Shown here: positions 49,351-61,300 of the stretch, piece by piece
Position numbering within the stretch: position 1 is the stretch's first letter
Layout of the letters: each line of letters starts with the position of its first letter
Assembly: GCF_009389715.1 (NCBI RefSeq)
Contig: NW_024067666.1
Coordinates: forward strand, 4,505,001 to 4,569,000
Origin: Phoenix dactylifera
Lineage: Eukaryota; Streptophyta; Magnoliopsida; Arecales; Arecaceae
Reading direction: 5' to 3'
Length of the DNA stretch: 64,000 nucleotides
Position numbers and translations under genes: made by a program
Notes under the pieces: model-generated
The model's database searches: none
Told to the model about the DNA's origin: nothing
Seen by the model: only the letters and a program-made list of their open reading frames with translations

Positions 49351-52300
49351 GGAAGCCCTCGCCGAACCTGAAGTAACTCTGGGAGTTTTGTGATATGACA
49401 AGGGGCTTACTGAGTTCTAGATATATATCCATTATTTCAATTCTTCAAATATGAAAGTTATTCCTTCATGGTTGTTGTATATAGAATAATCAGCCGTTAC
49501 AAAGTTATCTTTCAATAATAGTTTGGCTGGCATGGCAACAGTTTCTGACTTTCCTCCCACTTTTTTTAAAAACATTAATATCTAAAATGAAATAGTGTGG
49601 TGCAACAATATATATATATATAAAGAGAGAGATATAGAGAGAGATGGACCAGACTATATTCAATGTAGCTAGATCCGAATCCACTTGCCACTTTGATCGA
49701 CACGGATTTTGCAACTTCCAAACAATATCCAAAGACCCGATAATTGCCTTTTCTTTGCAATAAAAAAAAAAATTAATGGGATAAGACAGGGCACACTGCC
49801 CATGCCCGTATCCTCCCGTGGGATGCATACCCCGTCCACGCTCTCTCACCTCTTTCTTAAATAGACATTAACTCCAAACGATAAACACCTCCTTGACGAG
49901 AATAAACATAAATATCATAAACATAAATAAAAAAACACAGCCACTTGCTAAAAGAAAATATTAAAAATTTAAAAATAAATACTATATGCTAGTGTTTATT
50001 TCTGCAAAGTTACTGGTGCATTATAGTTCCATTTCAATTAGAGTTACAAAGATATGACTGAGTCACCACCTAATTAATATTGCTGATTAATATTGCTAGG
50101 AATTCAAAGATCAAAGAAGAGCCATAGAACTGTAAGCACAACAACCATTGTTTCCAATTTTTGTGATTAATTAAAAATCATGATATTCAAATGAAAAGCA
50201 TGGATAAACATATGACTGATGTGAATAGGGGGGATCATTTAGTCAACATAAATTGCATACAATACTTCAATGAATTTATTATTTTATGACAATATATGAG
50301 AATATATTCAGTAGAATCAGAGCACAAATGAAAAAATTAACAGCTACAGCGAGTTGCATGACTGCGGCTGACCAACACTCTAATAGAAAATGAAAACATA
50401 CGAGTATATGAGATTTCAGCAAGATAATTAGAATAGCTATGCAAGAAGGATTAGTGTACTAAGCAACATGGGGGAGCATCTGCATGAAATGAAAGCAGCA
50501 ATAAATATGGCTATAAAATGCCACATTCCTTGTTGGCACATCAATAATGAAAGCAACAAGAATCAGTTGAGCACCCATTAATAATGAATCAACAAGAATC
50601 AACGGTTGTCTAACAAGAGCTAGAAGAATTATGACCATGTTGAAAGAATAATCCATATTAGTAATTCTTCAGATATTTCTAACCTCGCCCAATTTTTCCT
50701 CCCTCTTCTATGGGCATTTTTTAATAAAAAAAAGTGTAATTTACTTCTTTTTAACTATATGTAATTTACTTCCCTTTAACTATAAAGAGAAGTACCGCTC
50801 TGGATGATAACCACCTTACACCCAGAAAAGTAAAACAAAGAAAGTAATGAGGACCTCTCAAGTACTATGTGAAACCCCCATGAAGCCAACCCACCACAAT
50901 AACAATTCCAAGCTTTTTTTGGACACCAAGAATGTAGAAAAACAATGCCATCTCTAACATAAGGTTGTCGTCAGAACACCAGGATGAAAACAGCATTTTT
51001 TGAGGCTGGCAGTGAAATAATAACAAGCAACCATCTCCACCTCCACCTCCTCAGTTCTTCCAATCAAATTAACATGAGTGCAAGTTGATGGTGACAATGG
51101 AATTACCCAATGTTATCAAACTTATGCAAGCTTTCCCCAAGGCAAGAGTTTCAAAATAGTTCTAATGACTATGGCACCCACCAAATAAACATGACAATAA
51201 GGGGCCAATTGGTTGCTTCTATGCACTGCAAAAAAGCCAAAAAGATGATGTTAAGGAGTACTTATAGGTTCTATGAGAAAACAAGACTGGTCCTACTCTC
51301 CATCAAACTCATTCTTCATATTTTCTGACTTTCTTAAAACTGCTTTTATGAAAAGAAAGCAATGGAACCTTTTACAGAATTCATTTTCAGGTGCTGTGTT
51401 AATTTGGTAGAGCTTTACACCCAAATAATCCACAAATGACTGCTACCTCACTAAATCTAAAAGAAAATAAGAAATATTTCCCACTATATGGTGTCATGGC
51501 CACCTCAATGAGGTAACAAGTGAAAGGATCATGGCAAAAAGATGACAGTTTGACCCACACTTGGGCCGAGCAAACACTTCTAGAGTTTAGCAAGCAGCAC
51601 CGAATTACCTACAGGGTCAAATGGACATCATTGATCATGATAAATGTAAGGATTGCCTAGTTGGTTCTACTTGTAACCTGATTCACCCTAGCTGACTCTT
51701 TGGTTTACCATTTACATAGACTTGGTATGCACAAAGAAGAAACAACACTAGCATAGTGAAATATTTGCTTTAGGATACCCAATAACTTGAAAGTTGTAGC
51801 ACACAAACATAAATTCTCAGCAACCACTGACATGAATCTGTTAAACATGCAAATATTGACTAAGCTACTGAAACATAACCACATTTCTAAATTTTGCAAG
51901 AGAATGGTTGTCATTAATCTGCTAATCCATGCTTGCATTGGTAATACAAGAATATCACTTTTTCCCAATGGCTAGAGGTGCCCTAAGTTCATGTCAACTG
52001 AGGAAACGGAAAGAAGCCTGTTTGCCAAATGCTGAGGAAGCAAAAGGTTCTTTTCTTTGGTTTTTTTTATCATTTTCTTCTTGTAATCAAATAAACCTTA
52101 CCGTAGGGTAGCTCCTCGAGAATGTTGAAAATTCGTCCAAGGGTAGCTCCGCCCACCGGAACACTTAGAGAAGCTCCCGTGTCAATCACTTCCATTCCTC
52201 TCATTAGCCTATTTGTTGTTAAAAAGTTCAAATCTATCATACATCCTGGTGAAGGATGAAGTGATCATTTTATCATAGCTTGTATTTCTATTTTAGCTTT

Positions 52301-54480
52301 TCTGTATCTCATATTCTTGTTAAAATTAACACATATTCAATTTGTATCTGAAGATTATTATTATGGCTATCGAATAATGATCACAACATCCGATGAAATT
52401 TGAAGATATCAACTCATCTAGGCAGGCACTAAGATCATCCTTGCATTTTCAGGTTATGTTACGAAATTGTAGATTAGTCCAAACCGCTCCTTGGTCAATT
52501 TATTTCTAAGCAAATGTCTCAATTGTTTAAGTTTGTCTCGTAAACCTTTATGGGGAGAGAGACTAGCTTTTGGCTAATGTACGAAATTATTGAGGAACCT
52601 AGCCTCCAATATCAATTGTTCTGGGCCTAGCCTCTAATATCAATTGTTACCATTTGAAACATTTAAAACATTTTATATGATTATGATAAAGAAAAGAAAA
52701 AATTAATTGAAAGATGCAATAGTTTAATCTTCGAATGTGCTCAAACTTGTGTCTAAGTGTGCTACTTATCTTGCTTTATGGAGCTGTAACCCATTTATGG
52801 CATTAAAATAGAGAAAGTGATTTTTGTAATTGCTCAAGGGAATGGAGCACTTGAGAGCATTGGATGATCTACTTAATTGTGGAGCTTTCGTATTAAAATT
52901 GTACATATTTGTTTCTGAGAGCTATGGAAAAGATGGAAAGATTCTGTGCTTACTCAAAAACCTAAAAAAAAATTCATATTTTTTTGTTTAAACTAATGCT
53001 GCAAAGTGGACCTATTTTAATCAGTTTAGATTGTCCTTAGAATTTTGCATGTACGAAGCAATGCTATCCTTCATGACAGATTTAGCTCGATGTAAATGAG
53101 TTCAGTAAAATTAGGGAGAGTTTCTAATTGCTAGTTATGGCCTTCAGTTGCTGATTAGGTGTAAGGTTGGAACTCTCCTGGAGGAATTCCTGTCATCTAG
53201 TGCACCTTGCCTATTCTAGGCCTTCAATTGAGGGCATAGGTCTCGCCATTTGAAAAGCATGCCAATGTTATCCTTGAATTGAAGGAAGGATTGCTATTGT
53301 GTTATTGATTGCAGTTAGTTCCATCAAAGCTGTATATTAAGATTGGATTTAGCATGAATAAGATTTTGGCCAACTCTAATGGTTGCCTATGAAATAAGAT
53401 CACTGGCAGGCAAATACCTGCATTCAGAATTAGTGGAGCCTCTAGGATGATCCATTTTTGCAGTGAAAAGAAAGGGTAAATGGTCCTACTCTGAGCTGTT
53501 GAAGCGATTTAAAATTGCTTCAACAATAAGCGGAGACCAACCAAGGGAACAAAAATTGCCCCAACATTCCCATACTATTTGATGCCTTCTTTGTCAATAC
53601 GAAGGTTTGAAATCTGAATCAACTTGTGACTTATCCAGGTTATTTTTTAGGCTAGTCAAAATTTCATTTAATTTGCTAGTTTAAGAAACAAAAAGGGAAA
53701 AAGATGTTTTGGCTGGTGTTAAACAAAGTTTTGTGACTTGAAGGAGTTGGTTTAAGAATATTCTTTCAAGTCAAGTTCTTATCTAATTAATGATATTTCC
53801 AACCTTGTTAAACTTGAGACAATTTGTGGACTTAAGTTGAAATGAGTTCGAATCTTCCCAATTATTCACATATAGTTTTCAATTTGTTTTAGATGTTATT
53901 TGTGCCTGTAGTCTCCCAATTATTCATATATTTAGTTTGTAGCAACTTTACATTACTGCATATGGATATTTAGTAAAATATGAAATCTCCCAATGTTACA
54001 TAATAGAGAACTAAACTGGTCCTTTGATTCATTAGCTTGGCATACTGCTACATGTCGTGTTCATATTATAACTATAGTTGTCAACTTGTCATTATATATG
54101 TGGTATTATATATTTCTTATTGCTCGTGATCTCTTAATATGTTCAAAAATATACAAAAATGAAGTAAATTAAACATTTTGAACTCCTCAAATACTTTTAA
54201 GGTTATTCATGGTAGGAAGGTTACTATTTCAACCTTGTGATTATTCATTAAGATTTTCCTTGTGCTTTAACAATTCTACTAAGAATTGACATGCAAGTTT
54301 CAAGGGAAAGTTTCATAAGCTATTTGCAACCTTTTTTCTCCAACAAAATTGATCGTCTTTATCAGTTATACTTCTTTTGTTTTATTTTTTTGCCTAAGGT
54401 TTATTCCCGTGTGGTATGTACCATTAAATATTTAATTTAAAATAAATGGCCAGTTGACTTTCCAAAGTATGCTTGTCATC
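49351..54480. other. Gene-poor stretch with a small atpB insertion
   Basis: AT-rich sequence. Apart from the plastid atpB fragment at about 52115-52208 I see no gene. A possible short coding-like run (KWSYSELLKRFKIAS, 53478-53522) follows a TTGCAG at 53458-53463 but is not recognisable. Frames at 51110-52111 lack similarity to anything I know. Confidence 0.55.
52115..52208 (-). other. Plastid atpB fragment in nuclear DNA (NUPT)
   Basis: Read on the minus strand this segment encodes [11 protein letters not shown], then [15 protein letters not shown], matching chloroplast ATP synthase beta subunit (residues near 90-120), after which similarity stops. About 90 bp survive, out of context and with no start or stop. 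The codons match plastid atpB usage rather than a nuclear mitochondrial ATP2 gene, so I read it as a nuclear insertion of plastid DNA. Confidence 0.85.
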
Positions 54481-54497
54481 TTTACTGGCCTGTCCAA

Positions 54498-54742
54498 AAG
54501 CTTATTGGTTCTACAGGCCAAGAAGCCCAATTTAAAAGTGACCATAGCCGCTCAGTGGAGTCTGAGGGGATAGTTGAGGAGAGGCGTGGAAGCACTGTGA
54601 AACTCATGGGAAAGAATACTTTTGCTGCACCCAGAGCTGTTGCAAGACCCCTTGGGTGGAGTAAAAAGGAAGCAAAGATTGATGGAGAAACTGAAAATCC
54701 CAAATCAAATGATGAATTCAGAGAGATGTTTCTCAAGAAATG
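54498..54742 (+). CDS. Orphan exon-like segment, unknown protein C-terminus
   Basis: An open frame following a CTACAG acceptor-like site (54512-54517) reads SVESEGIVEERRGSTVKL, NTFAAPRAVARPLGWSKKEA and SNDEFREMFLKK before TGA at 54740-54742. The charged, evenly used composition looks like a real last exon. I do not recognise the family and could not find upstream exons on the plus strand. It could be the end of a gene with long introns or a stranded pseudogene piece. Confidence 0.35.
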
Positions 54743-56067
54743 AACATTTCATTTCTGCAAATGGTGAGTTTTTCGGTTGCTTGTTGAAATTCGGAGTAGT
54801 AATAGAACTTTGTGAGAAGTAACTAATTATCTTGGTTTTGGTTAATTATCGCCTTCTCAAATGTTCTATCATGTCCAAATTTGAGCATGTTTTTTAACGT
54901 AGTTCTATCTTTGCATCTTGCTAAGCGATCCTGGAGAAAGTTTAGTTTATGTCTTCTAGAATGAGGGAACTTATATAACCTTTCCTTGCTAGTCTTCAGA
55001 TCACAAAAAATTGATAGGATATTTAGACACCACCTCTTCCTTTAGTGCGCTATCAGAGTTTATTGAGTTCCAATAAAACCATTTCTGTCTTCATTCCAAT
55101 CAGTTGAAAATTTCCCAATATTTTCCCTCCAAGAAAATGCGGCACAAAGCAGGCATGATTTCTACCCTACCCCAGTTGGACTCTCCAATAAAACATTAGA
55201 AATGTAGCAAACTAGAAACTCAGGCACAGTTTCATCACATTGTGGATAGAAAAATGTAGTGAAAAGTGAAATCTATTAAAAGGCACTAAAACGGCAGAGA
55301 TGCCAAACAAAATTATAATAATGCTTCAAGAGAGCAACCATAGTTTCAAGAGCCGAAGAAACAACTTCCGAGAATAAACTATTAAGTGACAACTAAATAG
55401 TTTACAGAGACAATGATGTGCAAATAACCTAGCTATCTCAAAAAAGAATTATTAATGAAGAAGGTTGCCAGATAACATGTGACTTCAGCAGTGAATGTCT
55501 AATAAACGACTTCAACAAATTTAAATTAGAAGTGGTCAAAATTAAACTAACCAAGATCATTAGAGTTTCTTCCCAAGAAGAGAAGAAAATAAATAAAAAT
55601 CAAGATCGACATAGAAGAAAACTTAATAAAAACCGTTCGAAGTAGCAAATTCTCCTCAGTCTCACAGAAACAATATTACAAGATTCAAGTGAACCAAAGA
55701 ATAAAAATTGTTTTAGAATATAAATATGGTTCGAACTAGCAATTGATTTGAATAAAAGAAATAGATGAAAGCAAGAGTAATAAGTAAAGAAGATCAAGAA
55801 CTGACTATGTGATTTGTGGAGACAATGAGTGAACAGAAGTAAACCTCAAGAATTATTATCCATGATACCTTAGCATGCAGTAGTCATATTAAAACTTTCA
55901 ATGGCATCAAAATACATTGTTTTCATTTTCTTTAAGACAAAATACTAGAACAGAGATTTTTGTCACCTGAATTCTCCCAACACAGCCCCCTGGGTTGGAG
56001 ATTTTATATCAACTTAGGAAGAACGATGCTAAAATAAGCAGTATATAAAGAATTGAAAATCTTTTAC

Positions 56068-56195
56068 CTCAAGTATATTTTCTTGGAATCTCCCATTCTT
56101 TTCTTCATACCCATCATTCCTTTCCACCAGCGCCCCCCCGATCCTCCTGATCTTCTTTTCCCATCATCACTTCGATCAGAGTCGTCCCCATCCAT
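56068..56195 (-). CDS. Possible short exon, MDGDDSDRSDDGKRR start
   Basis: On the minus strand an ATG at 56193-56195, preceded by a TTAG acceptor-like end, opens a frame MDGDDSDRSDDGKRRSG, then GGRWWKGMMGMKKRM, up to a GTAAAAG donor at 56067. It lies downstream of the TATA box and duplicated leader at 56.6-57.2 kb, so it could be the first coding exon of that transcript. No following exon was found and the family is unknown. Confidence 0.25.
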
Positions 56196-56601
56196 CTAAG
56201 CTACCATCATCGACAAGATTCATTCATATTTGGTTAGAAACCGTAACGGGGCACAATATTTTAAAAAGCAGAGTGAAATGAAGAATAAAGACCAAAAAAA
56301 AAAAGAACAGAAAAGAAATTGGTCCAAAGTACCGTGAGGTCCACCAGCACTGCACCACGATCCTCCTTTTCTTCAAATCTGCTCGGCTAAGGGTACCGAC
56401 CCTGCGTCAGTTCCCATTGTTTCAGCTTTGTTAAACTCGAAGAAACAAAAAAACAACAAGAATGCCAATCAAGAAATATAAGAAACACGAGAAGAATAAA
56501 AACTTCAGAGGCTAAAACCCTTCAAGAATCGATGAAAACCCTCATCGGAACAAGAAACCATTAATGTCCATCGAAACTCAAGCAAGTGAAACAAGAACCA
56601 C

Positions 56602-57090
56602 GACCGTAGGACAGAAACCCTCGGCATTGGGTCAAAACCCAAGCAGGGGAAGGAATCACATAAAGAAGGAAGAAGAAAAAGAGAGAAGGGGAAGAGAGAG
56701 AGGAGAGATGGAGTACCGAAAGCACCGAGAGGCTCCGGTAGGCGAATCAGTCGTACAGACCGGGGATCATGGACTTCCAACGGCGATACCTCTTGTCCAC
56801 CGCTCGGCGAGAGACCCCATTCTTTCCTTCATCTGCCTCTCTCGACCATAGGACAGAAACCCTCGGCATTGGGTCAAAACCCAAGCAGAGGCAAGAATCA
56901 CATAAAGAAGGAAGAAGAAAAAGAGAGAACGGGAAGAGAGAGAGGAGAGATGGAGACTTGGAGTACCGAAAGCACCGAGAGGCTCCGGTAGGCGAATCAG
57001 TCGTACAGACCGGGGATCATGGACTTCCAACGGCGATACCTCTTGTCCACCGCTCGGCGAGAAACCCCATTCTTTCCTTCATCTGCCTCT
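56602..57090. repeat. Tandem duplication of a leader, about 245 bp
   Basis: Copy 1 (about 56602-56842) and copy 2 (about 56843-57090) are head to tail, nearly identical, offset 242 bp at their starts; copy 2 has 8 extra bases (GGAGACTT region). On the minus strand each copy carries the same 21-codon open frame (57017-57082 and 56767-56832), starting MKERMG and ending VGSP. Together with the TATA box at 57165-57173 this looks like a duplicated 5' leader with two upstream ORFs. Confidence 0.85.
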
Positions 57091-57164
57091 CTTCCTCTCC
57101 CTTCTCCTTCCCCCTCGCTCTCGCTCTCTCCGCGGGCGTTGTGCCGCCTGAAACGAGAGGGGCT

Positions 57165-57173
57165 CTATTTATA
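57165..57173 (-). promoter_or_regulatory. TATA box (minus strand)
   Basis: TATAAATAG on the minus strand, 83 bp upstream of the first leader ATG (57082) and followed by a GC- and GA-rich leader. It would drive a minus-strand transcript through the duplicated leader. Good match to the plant consensus. Confidence 0.55.
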
Positions 57174-58164
57174 GGAGCGGAAATGACAGTGGGACCCCGC
57201 CGGGTTCGTGTACCGCCAGCTGTCAGAATATGACAATTTAAAGCATTTCTTGAGGAAATGATTTCAAGATAAGCATGAATATGATAGCCATGTTGACCTG
57301 CATAAATCTATTTGGTCAAAGAGGGTGGATTAACTTTATTCAACTTTTGAGAATAGCTTCAATTCAACCTATTAGTTAGCAGGTATTAATATATTCCATA
57401 TTATCGAACCAAATAACATTTGTAGCTATTCCATTTTATTTATATGGAGTCTCCAACCAAATGGAATCAGCAATTTACTTGTATAAAAAAAAAATAAAGT
57501 TAAGATCCGGAGGAATATATAGCAATGAAAAAAACTTATACTCTGCTTCCAAGCCTTCTGGAGATTTTATAAATATTTTAAAAAATAAAAAAGTTTTATC
57601 ACGTTGATTGTCCTATTCTGCTTTTCTTTTTTTTTAAATTTCTTGCATAAATATCTTTCTAAATATCGAATTTTACATGAATAACCTCTCAAAATTGACA
57701 TTGGCATATATAACTTATAAAACACTTGTTTTTGGTATCTATTTTTTTTTAATCTTTATTTTTGCATATATATCCCCATTATCTGATGCCATTAAAAAAT
57801 TAATGGTATCAAATTAAAATGACTAAAATATTCTTAATAGATAAATGTGCAAAAAAATATTTATAAGACCATCGTGATGGAGAATAAAAAAATAATTTCA
57901 AAATTTTATTTATTTTTAATTAAAATAAATATGGTTTTTATTAATAGGGTTTTTATTTCCTCACTCAAGCAGCCTCCGTAACTGTTAAGCCTTGAGACCC
58001 CTTCGCGGGCCTCCACCCAAGGCAGTCCGGTAGACCGGTGTCCCAAAATGGGCCGGGCCGGAAATCCGAACCCTAGTCTGTAGTTCTGTTATAAGCCCTG
58101 ATATTTGCTCCCCAGACCCGAAGAGAGCGGGGCGAAAGCAGCATCAGTGCCGGGAGAAGAAGAA

Positions 58165-58179
58165 TGTTTCCCAAAAGGT
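58165..58179 (+). CDS. Possible first exon of a plus-strand gene
   Basis: A GC-rich leader (57960-58164) ends in AAGAAGAATG; the frame MFPKR is cut by AAAAG|GTGAACC, a fair splice donor. The base composition change and T-rich sequence after it resemble a gene start with a following intron. No downstream exon was recognised within the remaining 5.8 kb, so this is weak. Confidence 0.25.
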
Positions 58180-58329
58180 GAACCGAGAAGGGTTTCTACT
58201 CCTCCTTCTCTCTTCTTTTTTTGCCGATCAATGTTGCCCACGATATATTCTGTTCTTCTTTCCTTTTTAATTCCCCCGCATGCTTCGGTCTGGTATCATC
58301 AAAATTATTTCTCGATTTCTTGTTAGGAT

Positions 58330-61300
58330 CAGTGCTGTTGGTCTGGGATTGTGTGTTCTATTGATAGTTCTTGCTATCGTGGGACTGAACTTGCTTTCCT
58401 TTTTGTTTTTTCCCACATTCCAAAGCTCTTACCATGAATTAATCATGGCAAAATTTTAGTCCTTTATTTTATGGGATTGGTTTCTTTCTTCTGGGTTACG
58501 ATTTAGGAATCTCTGCTAACCTTGTTTGCGATTGGTTTCTTAAGGTTGCATTATGATTCTGAATTATTTTCATTTCCTTACATTCTAGAGTTGTCCTAAC
58601 TATAATCTTATCGAAGGCAAAGAACTTGATGTATAGAAGATTACTTAGGAAACCCCAATCCTACACACTCTTATTATGTATGTTGCTCTAATTACAGATA
58701 TTTTAGTTCACTGACTGGTGGAAATTGACGTTATCCGTAGCCAAAATAAGGAAATCAAAATATTTTGGACTGGAACTAATTATTTTATTTTATTTTATTT
58801 TGTGTGTGTGCATGCATGTGTGCAAATCGCCCTGTATTTAGAGAATAAGTAGGGGATACATCAGACAAAAAAATATGAAACTTTGAAGCGAATTGGATGA
58901 GTTTTTTTTAAAAACTATTTATACATTTTTTGGCGATAACCAGGGGAAACTCATCTCTTTCCAACTTTTGACCAATCCTTGGTGAAGTTAAAGCAAGCAG
59001 GGATTTTATGACAAGGGAAATCCAACATTTGTATACATTTGCATGTTTGCAAGAAGATCTAAAGATTTTCCAAGAATTATGCTCATCCTTTTGGATCTTG
59101 GATCCATCCTAGACTCTCTTCCCCCTCGTTTTCATCTTTGATTTTGTGAATCTAACCTTTCGAGATTGCAAATTGTCTCTAGTATAGGTTTATCGACTAA
59201 AGATGGAATTGCAAAAGCATGCCATGATTTTTTCTAGTATGGGCCAAGACTGTCCATATGGGCTGATGCATGATACATTCCCTTGTATCATGCTTTTTGT
59301 TGGGGAAGAAAGCATCAGGTATTGGAACCTAAATCAATCAATGCAAGTATTCACCAATAACCACCCAATACCAACCAAAGAAAAGAGTACGCTAAGATTT
59401 TTATAAAGAAAACTATCAAAGAGAAAGACCATTGGGCCACACCTAACTAAGTCTCATCCACTATAGGAGAGTAATTGGACACAAGTCCTCTCTAGTCCTA
59501 GGTAGAGGCATACACCATTAAGAAACTCTTAGGTAACAAGCTATACTTTACAAACAGGTGGATTACAAGTAACAAGACTGTAGGAAAAACTCACCAAAAA
59601 TAATGGATGCGAAATCTTATAGAGAAAGCCCTTTGAAGGGCAAAAGAGATTAACCCGGATAGGTAGATTTGATGCTTATAAACCTGGTGATGAAATCCCT
59701 CTTAAATGGAGAGCAAACATCTCTCTCCAATGGCTTCCTTTTCTTCTACCTACCTTTCTCTTGTTTCCAGCAAAGAGAGAACCATGGACCTCTTTTCCCA
59801 AGTCTCCTCTCCTTCCCTTGGTATATTAGAAAGATTTTAAAAGATGAGATAGTATAAGGCATCACATTGGCGAAGTTCAGCCCACTCATTTTCCAGGCCC
59901 AAAATGAGGGAAGTTCAACTGAACAATTGTATCCCAATTTCTGTTCAAGTCCTCCACAACATGAGGTATTGGTAAACTCTTTAATCCTCGTCGGAAACCA
60001 AGTGTTTCGTGGTTCAAAAATGCCGAATCTCGTCTCAATCATCATTTGTCAGGACTTTTCGGAGTAAGTTCCTTGGCTTGGGCAGGACATTTAGTTCATA
60101 TCGCCAATAAAATCAAAAAATTTGATTTGAAAAGAACTTCCATTTTGATCATTTACACAATAATGAGGACCATTGGCACCAGCTCTCCTCCATGGGGGAA
60201 GAGTTATGTTCTACATATTCTGCCTGTGACTGTGCCTTTTCACCTGAAGAGAGAGAGCCCTCCAGGCATATCAAACATTGACCACTTTGAAAGACAACAA
60301 TTTAGCGAACCATTTTAGTGTAACGTTTTTGTCATAATTTGCTCTGAATGACATTTTTTAGTTGACTCATGCAAAACATAGATAAATGGCTATAATTAAT
60401 TATGCTCCTATTTATTTGCTTTTGTTGGTTCTTAATCTACCAGCAATCTTTATTAGCTCATCACTGAACTAGCTATTAAAGAGAATATATTATTAAACCA
60501 GCATCACTTCTGTATGAAGGCTCATGCATTCTCACATTATAATTGTTTGAATTTTTAATTTATAAGCAGGGTTTGATAACATTACATTGCCACAAGGTCG
60601 CTTATAACTTTCTTGTAAATAGTGTAGAATTATTATCATTGTGACACTGTGATTAATTTTGCTTATAACATTGAAAAACATTTTTAAGATATCTTAATGT
60701 TTGCTTGACCTTTAAAGGACACCAATTTATCTTTGAGTAATTAGCCTCCCTTGACAGAGGCAATCTCATCAAAGACCGCACTGTTTGAATCTTGTAGTGA
60801 CTCTGTTAAGGCTTGTATGTCTTAAATTTTAGAAGAAAGGCCTGGGAAAGCGATAACCCCAATGTGCCGAGTATCTGATGGAAATATATCATAGTTGTTT
60901 GTGAAATGGCATCTTCTAACAATTCATTGTAGCCAAACCTCATGATATTCTTCATATTGTAATTACTTTTTCTAAAAGGAAATCTTTTGGTGTTCCTTAT
61001 TCCTTTTAGATTTGGTTGGCACTATTCTCATTTCCAAGTTTGGAAGTAGTCATGGTTCCTCGAGATGCATATATCTAATTACCAGGAAATATTTTACCTT
61101 TACTTCTTCGTTGTTGATTATTTTATTCTATTTTGATGATCATATAACAAACACTAACCTCCCTCTACCTATCCTCTTTGAAATATCTAATGCACTTGCT
61201 TTTATGGTACTGTAGCTCTGAAGCTCTTTCATAATAACATTGTTGATGGTCATTGCTCGTCCATGTTTTGCCAGGACTAAATTTTAGTTGTATCAACATT

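Larger units (their letters stand above)
54743..58100. other. Intergenic or leader region around 56-57 kb
   Basis: 54743-56040 has no recognisable gene. 56068-56195 (minus) is a possible small exon and 56602-57084 a duplicated leader; a TATA box (minus) lies at 57165-57173. 57240-57960 is AT-rich and featureless. Confidence 0.5.
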
